Position numbers and translations under genes: made by a program | Assembly: GCA_963845425.1 (NCBI GenBank) | Contig: CAWJSC010000011.1 | Coordinates: 62,001-126,000, forward strand | DNA: 64,000 bases | Direction: 5' to 3' | Origin: DATDAH01 sp963845425 | GTDB taxonomy: Bacteria; Actinomycetota; Acidimicrobiia; Acidimicrobiales; DATDAH01 | Shown: one piece after another, positions 24,269 through 32,975 of the stretch | Layout of the letters: the number at the start of each line of letters is the position of its first letter | Position numbering within the stretch: position 1 is the first letter of the stretch | The notes under the pieces: generated by a model | Seen by the model: the letters and a program-made list of their open reading frames with translations, nothing else | Told to the model about the DNA's origin: nothing | The model's database searches: none

Positions 24269-26272
24269 GTGGTGCCCTTGGGACAGCTACGCAGCTTCGA
24301 GACGCACCTCGTCTCCCGGGCCACCTTCGGGTGGACCCCGGCGACCGAGCGTGACGTCCTCGACGCGGGCTGGGAGGCGTGGCTGGACCAGCAGTTGGCC
24401 CCCGCGACCATCCCCGACCCGAAGGTCAACCGGCTCCTCAGCGGCTACCAGACCCTCGGCAACTCGAACTGGCAGAACTACATCTACAAGGACGCCGTCG
24501 AGGACGGTTGGTACCGGCTCCTGGGCGAGCGGGCCCACAGCACCGTCCTACGGGCCGTGTACAGCCGCCGGCAGCTCCACGAGGTGATGGTCGAGTTCTG
24601 GACCAACCACTTCAACGTGAACCTGGACGAGACCCCGGCGGACCACATGATCACCGCCGACAACCGGACCGTCGCCCGGACCCACGCCCTGGGTCGCTTC
24701 GTGGACCTGCTCCAGGCCAGCGCCCACAGCCCGGCGATGCTCGTCTACCTCGACAACTTCGTGAGCGACGCCAACAGCAGCGAGGGCGTCAACGAGAACT
24801 ACGGCCGGGAGCTGCTCGAGCTCCACACGATGGGGATCATCGACGGCGTCCAGCCCTACACCGAGGCCGACATGCGGGGCGTGGCCCGCGTGCTCTCGGG
24901 CTGGTCGATCAACACCAACGACGGCCAGCACGTCTTCCAGTTCAAGAACGGGATGCACCACACCGGGCCGGTGTCCATCCTCGGCGGCGCGTTCAGCACC
25001 CCGGGACGCTCGGGGGCCGCCGGGCTCCAGGACGGCGTCGACATGCTGAACGTCATGGCCCGGCACCCGGCCACGGCCCGCCACATCGCCTACAAGCTGT
25101 GCCGCCGGTTCGTGGCCGACACGCCGCCACCCGCCCTCGTCACGAGCGCGGCGCAGGTCTACCGCGACAACGACACCGCCATCGCCCCGGTGCTGCGCCA
25201 CATCTTCCACTCGACGGCGTTCGCGGCCGGGCCCCGGAACAAGGTGCGACGGGGCTTCGAGGTCCTCGCGGCCTACGCCCGGGCCATGGGCGGCGAGATC
25301 GACCCCGACCCGGTCGGCGAGGTCGCCAACTTCATGCACGGGAACGGCTGGGGGTTCCTCGACCGCCTGGGCCAGCGTCTGTGGGGCCATCACACGCCCG
25401 ACGGCTACCCGGACACCGCGGCGGACTGGATCTCCGCCGACGGCCTCCTGCGCCGCTGGGAGACCGCCGGCGTGTTCACCGCCACCTGGCTGGACGGCTG
25501 GACCTACGACGCGGCCGCCATCCTCCACCCCACCGGCCCCACCGTCGGCACCTGGGTCGAGGGGGTGGCCCGGCGCCTGCTCGGCGTGGTCACCGGGTAC
25601 CCCGATCACGGCTTCTCCGACGTCCCCGAGTGGGTGGAGGACCCCGTGCGCTGGATCACCACCGAGGGATACGCACGGGGCTTCCCCAACGGGACCTTCC
25701 GGCCCGACGCCGACATCAACCGGGGCGAGGTCACCAACATGCTCTGGAAGATCGCGGGCAGCCCCGGGGGCCACCCCGCCCACGGTCTCAGCGACGTCCC
25801 GGGCTGGCTGACCAACGCCGTCAACTGGGCGAGCGCAACCGGCGTCGTCCCCCCGTACGCCAATCGGACCTTCCGACCGACGGTGGCGATGCCCCGCCGC
25901 CAGGTGGTGACGGCGGCCTGGATCATGGACGGGCGCCGGACGGGCTTCCCCGCCCACGGACTCAGCGACGTCCCGGCCGCCATCGACCCTGCCGTCCGCT
26001 GGGCTGTGGCCCACGACTACATGGCGGGCTTCGCCGACGGGCGCTTCAAGCCGAACGACCCGATCTCCCGGGGCCAGGTCACCCGGATGCTGTACCGCAT
26101 CCACGACGAGACCCCCGCCCTGCTCAGCTCCGCCGAACGGGCGGCCTGCCTCGCCCTGTTCACCGACGTCCCCGCCGGGGTGAACAGCGCGGTGCCCGAC
26201 TGGCTCGTCGACTGGAAGGGCCATGACCTCATGACCCTGCTGCTCGCCCTCCCCCGGTTCCAGAGGAGATAG
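24269..26272 (+). CDS. DUF1800 family protein with three S-layer homology repeats inserted near its C-terminus
   Basis: Residues 1-440 match DUF1800: SFETHLVSRATFGWTPAT, FWTNHFNVNL, NYGRELLELHTMG and RGVARVLSGW. From about 447 to 610 there are three SLH-type repeats: GFSDVPEWVEDPVRWI, GLSDVPGWLTNAVNWA and GLSDVPAAIDPAVRWA, each followed by an ARGFPNGTFRPD-like segment. The last 20 residues (LMTLLLALPRFQRR) are the normal DUF1800 ending, so the repeats are an insertion, not an appended tail. SLH repeats bind cell-wall polymers, which implies surface location, yet no signal peptide is visible. The TAT-signal DUF1501 gene follows 2 bases later with a GGAG site over this stop. Confidence 0.93.
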   Translation: MVPLGQLRSFETHLVSRATFGWTPATERDVLDAGWEAWLDQQLAPATIPDPKVNRLLSGYQTLGNSNWQNYIYKDAVEDGWYRLLGERAHSTVLRAVYSRRQLHEVMVEFWTNHFNVNLDETPADHMITADNRTVARTHALGRFVDLLQASAHSPAMLVYLDNFVSDANSSEGVNENYGRELLELHTMGIIDGVQPYTEADMRGVARVLSGWSINTNDGQHVFQFKNGMHHTGPVSILGGAFSTPGRSGAAGLQDGVDMLNVMARHPATARHIAYKLCRRFVADTPPPALVTSAAQVYRDNDTAIAPVLRHIFHSTAFAAGPRNKVRRGFEVLAAYARAMGGEIDPDPVGEVANFMHGNGWGFLDRLGQRLWGHHTPDGYPDTAADWISADGLLRRWETAGVFTATWLDGWTYDAAAILHPTGPTVGTWVEGVARRLLGVVTGYPDHGFSDVPEWVEDPVRWITTEGYARGFPNGTFRPDADINRGEVTNMLWKIAGSPGGHPAHGLSDVPGWLTNAVNWASATGVVPPYANRTFRPTVAMPRRQVVTAAWIMDGRRTGFPAHGLSDVPAAIDPAVRWAVAHDYMAGFADGRFKPNDPISRGQVTRMLYRIHDETPALLSSAERAACLALFTDVPAGVNSAVPDWLVDWKGHDLMTLLLALPRFQRR

Positions 26273-26274
26273 GG

Positions 26275-27579
26275 ATGTCCCAGCCCGTCGAACTCTCCCG
26301 CCGCCGCTTCCTGGTCGGGGCCGGGGCGTCGGCCGCCGGGGCCCTGGCCCTCCCGTCGCTCTGGCCCCGCTACGCCTTCGCCACCCCCGGTGATCCGACC
26401 AGCGGCGACGCGCTCGTCGTGGTCTTCCTGCGCGGCGGCGCCGACGGGCTCAGCCTCGTCCCGCCGTTCAGCGACACCACCGGATATCAGGCGCTACGGG
26501 GCGCGGGGACGGCCAACTCCGTGGCCGTCGCCGCGCCAAACCCCTCCAACCCCGCGGCCGCCCTGGACCTCGGGGCCACGCGGTCGGGCCACAGCTTCGG
26601 GCTCCACCCCGCCATGACCGGCCTGAAGGGCGTGTGGGACGCCGGTGACCTGGCCATCGTCCACGCCGCCGGCTTGCCCACTTCCGAGAGCCCGAGCCGC
26701 AGCCACTTCGAGGCGACCGACTACTGGGAACGGGGTTCGGCGTCCCTGTCGGTCACCACGGGCTGGATCGCCCGCCACATGACGTCGGCCGGGGTCACCG
26801 GCGCGCTCCCGGCCATCGCCTACGACAGCGCCGTGCCCACCAGCCTGCGCGGCAACAAGGGCGCTCTGGCGATGAGCTCGGTCGAGTCGTTCAACGTGGA
26901 GGGGTTCTGGGCCCCGGCCCTCGGCAACGCCGCGCTCAGCCACGTCTACACGAGCGGCACCATCGACCCGCTGGTCCAGCAGGGCGCCGACACCCTCAGC
27001 GCCGTCGCCCTGGTCGAGGCCGAGGACCCGCTGCAGTACGACACCAACGGCGCGCTCTATCCCGCCGACGGGCCCGGCGCATGGCTGGGACGGGGCCTGC
27101 GTGAGGTGGCCTGCCTGCTGCGGTCCGGCGTCGGCCTCAAGATCGCCTGCGTGGACATCGACGGCTGGGACCACCACGACGCCATGGGCTCCCCGGCCGG
27201 CGGCCTGACCGCGGGCTTCGCCGGGGGTCTGTCCGACGCGCTGGCCGCGTTCCACGAGGACCTGGGGTCATTGCGCGACGAGGTCACGGTCGTGACGATG
27301 AGCGAGTTCGGCCGCACCATCGGGGTCAACGGCAGTGGCGGCACGGATCACGGTCGGGCCAGTGCCCTGTTCGTCATGGGCGGCAAGGTGAACGGCGGCC
27401 TCTACGGGAACTACCCGTCCGGGCCGCTGGAGGACGGTCCCGACGGGGACCTGGAGGTCCAGAACGACTTCCGGCGCCCGCTGGCGGAGATCCTCACCAA
27501 GCGCCTCGGCAACCCCGCGCTCGCCACCGTGTTCCCCGGCTACACCCACGCCGGCGACCTCGGCCTCTGCTCCACCTGA
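26275..27579 (+). CDS. DUF1501 family protein with TAT signal
   Basis: The 434-residue protein begins with a twin-arginine signal: LSRRRFLVGAGASAAGALAL. The rest is the DUF1501 (sulfatase/alkaline-phosphatase-like) fold with VVFLRGGADGLSLVPP, a DHHDAMG metal-type motif at about residue 300 and MSEFGRTIGVNGSGGTDHGRA. DUF1800 and DUF1501 genes are a known linked pair in many bacteria; the activity is unknown. The order DUF1800-DUF1501 and the 2-base gap imply a shared transcript and matched amounts. Confidence 0.94.
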   Translation: MSQPVELSRRRFLVGAGASAAGALALPSLWPRYAFATPGDPTSGDALVVVFLRGGADGLSLVPPFSDTTGYQALRGAGTANSVAVAAPNPSNPAAALDLGATRSGHSFGLHPAMTGLKGVWDAGDLAIVHAAGLPTSESPSRSHFEATDYWERGSASLSVTTGWIARHMTSAGVTGALPAIAYDSAVPTSLRGNKGALAMSSVESFNVEGFWAPALGNAALSHVYTSGTIDPLVQQGADTLSAVALVEAEDPLQYDTNGALYPADGPGAWLGRGLREVACLLRSGVGLKIACVDIDGWDHHDAMGSPAGGLTAGFAGGLSDALAAFHEDLGSLRDEVTVVTMSEFGRTIGVNGSGGTDHGRASALFVMGGKVNGGLYGNYPSGPLEDGPDGDLEVQNDFRRPLAEILTKRLGNPALATVFPGYTHAGDLGLCST

Positions 27580-27603
27580 TCCGGCCCGGGTAGGTTCGGC
27601 CGC

Positions 27604-28053
27604 ATGACCGCGGCCAACGACCGGGTGGAGATCGAGGCGCTCGTCTACGAGTACGCCCGACGCATCGACGACGGCGACTTCGCCGGGGTCGGCGCCCTCT
27701 TCGCCGAGGGCTCGGTGTGCGCCCCGGACGGAACACCGCTGGCCACCGGCGCCGAGGCCGTCGAGGCGCTCTACACGGCCACGACGCGGCGCTACGAGGA
27801 CGGGACCCCACGTTCCCACCACGTCACCAGCAACCTGGCCGTCACCATCGACCTGAGCACGGCCACGGCCCAGTCGTACTTCTCCGTCTTCCAGGCGACC
27901 GATGGCCTGGACCTGCAGCCCATCGTGGCCGGCCGCTACGAGGACACCTTCGCGCGCACCGCCGGCGGATGGCGCTTCGACCGCCGGGTGATGCACCTGC
28001 GCCTGGTCGGTGACGTCAGCCACCATCTCCTCATCGACCTCCCCCCGACGTGA
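27604..28053 (+). CDS. SnoaL-like/NTF2-fold protein
   Basis: The 149-residue protein has the pattern of actinobacterial SnoaL-like domains: DRVEIEALVYEYARRIDDGDF at the start, GALFAEGSVC, RSHHVTSNLAVTID and GRYEDTFARTAGGWRFDRR. These small alpha+beta barrels include dehydratases, isomerases and hydroxylases; the substrate is not predictable. It lies in a plus-strand run with the MBL-like gene, which starts 10 bases after its stop. Confidence 0.88.
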   Translation: MTAANDRVEIEALVYEYARRIDDGDFAGVGALFAEGSVCAPDGTPLATGAEAVEALYTATTRRYEDGTPRSHHVTSNLAVTIDLSTATAQSYFSVFQATDGLDLQPIVAGRYEDTFARTAGGWRFDRRVMHLRLVGDVSHHLLIDLPPT

Positions 28054-28063
28054 GCGTCCGACC

Positions 28064-28879
28064 GTGTCGCTGACCCAACTGGACGACGGGGTCTTCGCCT
28101 GGTTGGCGGAGGACCCGGGGCCGGGACGGCCCAACGCCGGGGTGGTCGTGGAGGACGACGGCGTCACGGTCATCGATGCCCTGATGGTGCCGTCCGAGGC
28201 CCAGCCCTTCGCGGCCGCGGTGGAGGCCCTCGGTCGGCCCGTGCGCCGCCTGGTCCTCACCAGCAGCCATCTCGAGTACGCCGGCGGCACGCCCTTCTTC
28301 CCCCGCCCGGCGGTCTACGGCACCGCGCAGGTGAGCGCCCACCTCGACCAGCCCCCGGACGTCCGGGTCCTGCGCCGCCTCTACCCCGCTCAGGCCCACG
28401 AGCTGGACGAGGAGCTGCGCACCCGCCCGGTGACCCACGTCGTGACCGAGCGGACCAAGCTCACCCACGACGTCCACGCCGTGCTCGTCCAGGGCGACCT
28501 CGACGAGAACCTGGTCCTGGCCGTGCCCCGGGCCGGCGTGGTCTTCGGCGGGGCGACGTGCTCGTTCGGGGTCACCCCGCTGGCCTTCCAGTCCGACCCC
28601 ACGGCCTGGGCCGAGAGCCTGGCCGACATCGCCGCCCTCGGGCCCCGCCTCGTACCCGGCCACGGGCCGGTCGGTGACGGCGACGACCTGCTGGCGCAGT
28701 CGGCCTACCTCTATGCCTGCGTGGACGCCGCCGGCGACCCCTCGGCCATCCCGCCCGGCCCCTGGGACCAGTGGTCCGCCCGCGAGAACGACGAGGTCAA
28801 CGTCGAGCGGGCCGCTCTCCTCGCCGCCGGCGACACCCAGATCCCCTCGTCGATGCTCCGCCGAGCCGGCCTCGCCTGA
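28064..28879 (+). CDS. Metallo-beta-lactamase-fold protein with a degenerate metal site
   Basis: From GTG 28064 the 271-residue protein shows the MBL layout: DDGVFAWL, NAGVVVEDDGVTVIDAL, then the strand that normally carries HxHxDH. Here it reads LTSSHLEYAGG, so the first His is Ser, the Asp is Glu and the last His is Tyr. The later VPGHGPVG keeps its His. It probably binds metal differently or is a non-classical hydrolase. The stop is followed at once by the thiL GTG. Confidence 0.82.
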   Translation: MSLTQLDDGVFAWLAEDPGPGRPNAGVVVEDDGVTVIDALMVPSEAQPFAAAVEALGRPVRRLVLTSSHLEYAGGTPFFPRPAVYGTAQVSAHLDQPPDVRVLRRLYPAQAHELDEELRTRPVTHVVTERTKLTHDVHAVLVQGDLDENLVLAVPRAGVVFGGATCSFGVTPLAFQSDPTAWAESLADIAALGPRLVPGHGPVGDGDDLLAQSAYLYACVDAAGDPSAIPPGPWDQWSARENDEVNVERAALLAAGDTQIPSSMLRRAGLA

Positions 28880-28880
28880 C

Positions 28881-29769
28881 GTGGGTGGCGACGGGGAGTT
28901 CGCGTTCATCGAGCGGCTGGCGGCCCGGCTGCCGGCGCGACCGGCCGGTCAGGTGGGCGTGGGCGACGACTGCGCGGTGCTGGAGAGCAACCGACTGATC
29001 GCCACCGACCTGCTCGTGGAGGGCGTGCATTTCCGATCCGCCTGGGCGAGCCCGGCCGACATCGGATGGAAGGCCCTGGCCGTGAACCTCAGCGACATCG
29101 CCGCGATGGGTGGGACACCCGAGTCGGCCGTGGTGGCCGTCGCGCTCCCCCCGACCGGCCCGGTCTGGCCGACGAGCTCCTGGCCGGCCTGCTCGAGTGC
29201 GCCGACCGCTTCGCCTGCCCGTTGGTCGGCGGCGACACCTCGACCGGCCCGGAGTTGTTCCTCGCGGTGACCGTGACGGGCCGGGCCGACCATCCCGTCC
29301 TGCGCTCAGGGGCGAGCCCGGGCGAGAGGGTGTTCGTCACCGGTCCGCTCGGCGCGGCGGCGGCCGTCCTGGACCAGCTCGCGGGCAACCCCGTCACCGA
29401 CGCCGATGCCCTGCATCGACCCCTCCCCCGCCTCGGTGAGGGCCGAGCCGCAAGCGCAGCGGGGGCGACCGCCATGCTCGACCTGTCCGATGGCCTGGCC
29501 GTCGATCTCCCGAGGATCGCCGGCGCGTCGGGCGTGGGCATCGACCTCGAGGAGGTCCCCGCGGCCGCGGGCGCCACGCCGGCCCAGTCCCGCGGCGGCG
29601 GTGACGACTACGAGCTGTGCTTCACCGCGGCAGACCCCGACCGGGTGGGCGCCGCCTTTGCGGAAGCGGGCCTACGGGAGCCGATCGCCATCGGCACCAC
29701 GACCGAGGGCGGGACGTGACCCTGCAGGGCCAGCCGCTCGCGGGCGGCTGGGAGCACCGCATCAGGTGA
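28881..29769 (+). pseudogene. thiL: Thiamine-monophosphate kinase, broken by two apparent single-base deletions
   Basis: All ThiL motifs are present but spread over three frames. VGDDCAV, TDLLVEGVHF and ALAVNLSDIAAMGG lie in the first, from GTG 28881. LVGGDTSTGP, MLDLSDGLAVDLPRI and GGGDDYELCF lie in the second. A normal C-terminus (VTLQGQPLAGGWEHRIR, stop at 29767-29769) lies in the third. Adding one C to the run of six at 29147-29152 restores ALPPDRPGLADELL. Adding one G to GGG near 29711 restores EGGDVTLQG. ThiL makes thiamine diphosphate from thiamine phosphate. Two homopolymer slips in one otherwise intact gene suggest sequence error rather than decay. Confidence 0.85.
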
Positions 29770-30250
29770 GCTGGGCGTTGACCTGGTCGAGGGCGTCGTC
29801 CTCGCTCACGTCCAGCGCGAAGCTCAGCTCCGAGACCAGGACGCTGCGGGCCTTGGCCAGCATCGACTTCTCGCCGGCGGACAGGCCGCGGTCGGCCTCA
29901 CGCAGGGCCAGGTTCCGGACCACCTCAGCCACCTGGTAGACGTCGCCGGACTTCAGCTTCTCCTGGTGGTTCTTGAAGCGGCGGCTCCAGTTGGAGGGCT
30001 CGCGCACATCCCGCTTGGCCAGCACCTGGTAGAGGTCCTCGACGTCCTCGCGGGCGATGGGCCGACGCATGCCGACCTGCTCGGCGTTGTCCGACGGGAC
30101 CGCGAGCGTCAGTTCCCCGTGGGCCATGCGCAGCACGAGGTACTCCTTCTCCTCGCTCTCCGCTCCCGGGGTCTTTCGCCTTTCCTTCTTCTCGATCACC
30201 GCCGCCCCGTGATGGGGGTAGACGACACGATCACCGACTTTGAACGACAT
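29762..30250 (-). CDS. carD: CarD family transcription regulator
   Basis: From ATG 30250 the 162-residue protein starts MSFKVGDRVVYPHHGAAVIE, the RNA polymerase-interacting domain. The helical DNA-binding part follows with NWSRRFKNHQEKLKSGDVYQVAEVVRNL and SAGEKSMLAKARSVLVSEL. CarD binds the RNAP beta subunit and stabilises open promoter complexes, chiefly at rRNA promoters. It is convergent with thiL, overlapping by a few bases. GAGGAG lies 12 bases before the ATG. Confidence 0.96.
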   Translation of the reverse strand: MSFKVGDRVVYPHHGAAVIEKKERRKTPGAESEEKEYLVLRMAHGELTLAVPSDNAEQVGMRRPIAREDVEDLYQVLAKRDVREPSNWSRRFKNHQEKLKSGDVYQVAEVVRNLALREADRGLSAGEKSMLAKARSVLVSELSFALDVSEDDALDQVNAQLT

Positions 30251-30337
30251 GGGGTGCGGAGAGCTCCTCAGAGTGCGACAAACGACCGCGGGGCGGCCTC
30301 CAAGGATGCCCGGTTTTCCGCCCAGAACCACCCGGGG

Positions 30338-31048
30338 TCAGCCGTCGGCGGGGCGGATCAGACCATAGTGACCGTCGTAGCGGAGGTAGGCCACGGCCCC
30401 GCGCCGGAGGTCGGCGTCGAAGAAGAACACGAAGGGCTCACCTCCGGCGTCGAGGCGCTCGAGGGCCTCTTCCCGGGTCTCCTTCGGGGGCTCGGTGGCC
30501 AGGTGCACCCCGCCGTCGGGATCCCGGTGGACGACCTTGTCCCGGCCGTCGTCGGCGTCGGTGAAGAGGAAGAAGTCGTAGTCGAGCACCTCCATGTCGA
30601 AGGCGGCCTCGTCCAGGGTCGCCCGGTCTATGGCGAAGGACTTGTGGGCCACGACCTCCCGCTCCTCAGGGGCGATGGCGGTCCGGACCGGTCGCGCTCC
30701 GGAATCCCCTGACGAGCGGCGCTCGCGCGAGCGGGCTTTGGCCGCGGCCTGGTCGAGCTGACGAATCATCCGGTCGACCAGGAGGTCGACGGCCTCCTCG
30801 ATCCGGTGGGCCGCGACCTGGCCCCGCACCAGCCGACCGCCGACATCCATTGCCGCCTCGGCGATGGCATTGCGCTCGACGTCCTGGCCCTCCGCCTGGG
30901 TCAGCTTGATCCGGGTCATCAGCACCGGGCCGTGAGCATGCTGGTGCAGGCGCGGCACCTTCGCCGCGGCGTACTCCCGGGCCGCCTCGCTCACCTCCCC
31001 CTTGGTCGTCACGATCACCTGCTCGTCGTCCCGAGGGGGAATGCTCAC
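30338..31048 (-). CDS. hpf: Ribosome hibernation promoting factor, long form with a duplicated C-terminal domain
   Basis: The 236-residue protein has an N-terminal S30AE/sigma-54-modulation domain (about 8-105, VTTKGEVSEAAREYAAAKV). A C-terminal dimerisation-type unit follows (HKSFAIDRATLDEAAFDMEVL, then DYDFFLFTDADDG). A second, shorter copy of the same unit is present (GGEPFVFFFDADL, then YDGHYGLIRP). Long HPFs pair 70S ribosomes into 100S dimers; mycobacterial RafH-type proteins have an extended C-terminal region. The start is GTG with AGGAAGG 7 bases upstream. Confidence 0.9.
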   Translation of the reverse strand: MSIPPRDDEQVIVTTKGEVSEAAREYAAAKVPRLHQHAHGPVLMTRIKLTQAEGQDVERNAIAEAAMDVGGRLVRGQVAAHRIEEAVDLLVDRMIRQLDQAAAKARSRERRSSGDSGARPVRTAIAPEEREVVAHKSFAIDRATLDEAAFDMEVLDYDFFLFTDADDGRDKVVHRDPDGGVHLATEPPKETREEALERLDAGGEPFVFFFDADLRRGAVAYLRYDGHYGLIRPADG

Positions 31049-31121
31049 GCGGTGCCTTCCTGTCGATGCCGTCCGGTGGGCAGACGATAGGTGACGGGAA
31101 GCTGACGGGCAGGTGGGGAAC

Positions 31122-31859
31122 TCAGGAAGCGACCCGGAACAGGATCGTTACCGCCGAGATCACCAGGGCGGCGAGCACGACCAGGTCGAAGACCCGCCCG
31201 CTCAGTCGTCCGCGCACGCGGGCGCCGAGGGGGATCATGGCGACGGCGACGGGGACCCCGACGAGGGCCGCGACCCACAGCCCGTCGAAGGCCCCGCTGA
31301 CCACCAGCGGCACCGTCTGACCGATCCCGGCCATCAGGAACAGGACGGTCACCGCCAGGACAAAGGCGTCCCGGGGCAGGCGGTAGGCGTGGATCCAGGT
31401 GCCGGTGATCGGCCCCGAGATGCCCGTCGCGCCCTGCATCACCCCGGCGCTCAGGCCGACCGCCGGCGACCATCGGGTCGCGGTGGTGGGAGCGACCTTG
31501 AACGTCGGCCGGGCGAGGGCCAGGGCCACGTAGGCGAGCACGATGACCGCCAGCGCGATCAACACCGGCTTCTCGGGGAGGTGGACGAGCAGGAAGGTCC
31601 CGACAACGGCACCGACAACGCCCGTTGCGGCCAGCACGGGGAGATCACGGGTCTGGTCGACGTGGGACCGCTCCCGCCAGCCGATGACCCCGTTGACCGC
31701 GAGCCCGGGCAGCGCGGTCACGACCACTGCCTCCTCGAGCGGGAGCACGAGGGTGATGAGGGGGACGGCGATGACCGGGAGCCCCATGCCGGAGACACTC
31801 TTGACCACGGAGCCGGCGAGGATCGCCAGCACGATGATCACGATGTCGCCGCCGTCCAC
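31122..31859 (-). CDS. TauE/SafE family transporter
   Basis: The 245-residue membrane protein has about seven hydrophobic segments with the family's repeated GxxxxxxxGxG patterns (VKSVSGMGLPVIAVPLI near the start, LSAGVMQGATGISGPI in the middle). TauE/SafE proteins export sulfite, sulfoacetate or related anions. The GTG start at 31859 is directly preceded by a 16-base palindrome that includes the ribosome site. The EamA gene lies upstream on the same strand. Confidence 0.9.
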   Translation of the reverse strand: MDGGDIVIIVLAILAGSVVKSVSGMGLPVIAVPLITLVLPLEEAVVVTALPGLAVNGVIGWRERSHVDQTRDLPVLAATGVVGAVVGTFLLVHLPEKPVLIALAVIVLAYVALALARPTFKVAPTTATRWSPAVGLSAGVMQGATGISGPITGTWIHAYRLPRDAFVLAVTVLFLMAGIGQTVPLVVSGAFDGLWVAALVGVPVAVAMIPLGARVRGRLSGRVFDLVVLAALVISAVTILFRVAS

Positions 31860-31875
31860 CCCCTAGGTCTAGGGG
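31860..31875. promoter_or_regulatory. 16-base palindrome abutting the TauE-like start
   Basis: CCCCTAG and CTAGGGG form exact 7-bp arms around GT, ending at the base before the GTG. The inverted repeat covers the probable ribosome site (TAGGGG). CTAG is rare at this GC content, which makes a chance match less likely. It may be an operator or a small translation-blocking hairpin. Confidence 0.4.
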
Positions 31876-31909
31876 ATCGGTCGGCGGCCCACGGGATCCC
31901 GAGGCCTGC

Positions 31910-32905
31910 TCAGACGGCGCCGTCGGCGGCCACCAGGGGCTCGCCCCGTAGGTCCTCCGGGGTGCGGGCCACCTGGACCAGGCCGACGCCCAGGAGGACC
32001 AGGGCGCCACCGACGAGCTGGACACCGTTGAGGGTCTCCTCGAGCCAGAGCCACGCGACGGCCGCGGCGATGACCGGCTCGATCATGCTCACGATGCCCG
32101 TCGTGGTGGCGGTGAGGTGGCGTAGCCCGGCCACCTCGAGCGCATAGGGGGCGAGGGTGCCCAGGACGATGACCCAGAGCAAACCCAGCCACAGGGGGAT
32201 CGTGAACTGGTCGAGGCGGCCGAGCATCGAGGTCGTCTCGGTCAGGACTGAGGGGTCGAAGTTCCACCAGGGCTGGGCGACGGCCCAGAAGACCGAGGCG
32301 ACCACGAACATCCAGAACGAGAGGACGAGCGGGTCGTGCTTGTCGACCATCTGCTTGCCGACCAGGTGGAAGGTGGCCAGGAACGCGGCGGCGGCCAGGG
32401 CCGCCAGGACACCGACCACATCCAGGCCGACGTCGGTCCAGACCTGGGCCACCAGCGCGAGGCCGGCCAGGGCCAGGCCGAGGGCCAGCCACACCTGGCG
32501 GGCCACGACGTGGCGCAGGACGATGCTCGAGTACAGGGCGACCATCAGCGGAGCGGTGAACTCCAGGAGCAGCGCGATGCCCACTGGCAGCCGGTCGAGG
32601 GCGACGAAGTAGAGCCACTGGAGGAGGGCCGCCCCACTGAGTCCGAGCACGACGATGTTCTTCCATTCGCGGCGGGGGAGCCGCAGGGGTGTCGGCCGGA
32701 GCACCTTCAACACGAGCAGCAACCCGAGGGCGGCCCCGGTGCAGCGCAGCGCCGTCAGCCGAGCCGGCTCCAGCCCGCCATCGAGGACGACCTTCGACAC
32801 GCTGGCGTTGACGCCGAAGAGGGTCGCCCCGATGAGCACCAGCACGTAGCCCCGCCGGTGCTCGCTCCGACGCTCCCACGCGGTGAGGTCGGGCGTCGTC
32901 GTCAT
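31910..32905 (-). CDS. EamA/DMT-superfamily transporter
   Basis: The 331-residue protein has ten predicted membrane segments in two homologous halves of about 140 residues (GYVLVLIGATLFGVNASVSK in the first, LAALAAAAFLATFHLVGKQM in the second), the EamA arrangement. Members export amino acids or other metabolites. The loop near EFTAPLMVALYSSI matches the conserved region at the end of the first half. It is divergent from the next plus-strand gene. Confidence 0.93.
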   Translation of the reverse strand: MTTTPDLTAWERRSEHRRGYVLVLIGATLFGVNASVSKVVLDGGLEPARLTALRCTGAALGLLLVLKVLRPTPLRLPRREWKNIVVLGLSGAALLQWLYFVALDRLPVGIALLLEFTAPLMVALYSSIVLRHVVARQVWLALGLALAGLALVAQVWTDVGLDVVGVLAALAAAAFLATFHLVGKQMVDKHDPLVLSFWMFVVASVFWAVAQPWWNFDPSVLTETTSMLGRLDQFTIPLWLGLLWVIVLGTLAPYALEVAGLRHLTATTTGIVSMIEPVIAAAVAWLWLEETLNGVQLVGGALVLLGVGLVQVARTPEDLRGEPLVAADGAV

Positions 32906-32975
32906 GGGCGCCCCGGACGCTAGAGGCGAGGCCGCCGACTCACGTCGGGATTCTGAGGCCGTACCGTCGACGGCG

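Noticed and set aside
24378..24402. Possible signal peptide at the N-terminus of the DUF1800 protein
   Set aside because: The first 40 residues are polar and match the DUF1800 start; no hydrophobic core is visible.
24379..26226. Long Arg/Pro-rich open frames in other phases over the DUF1800 gene
   Set aside because: High GC leaves all six frames open; motifs and SLH repeats are only in the annotated frame.
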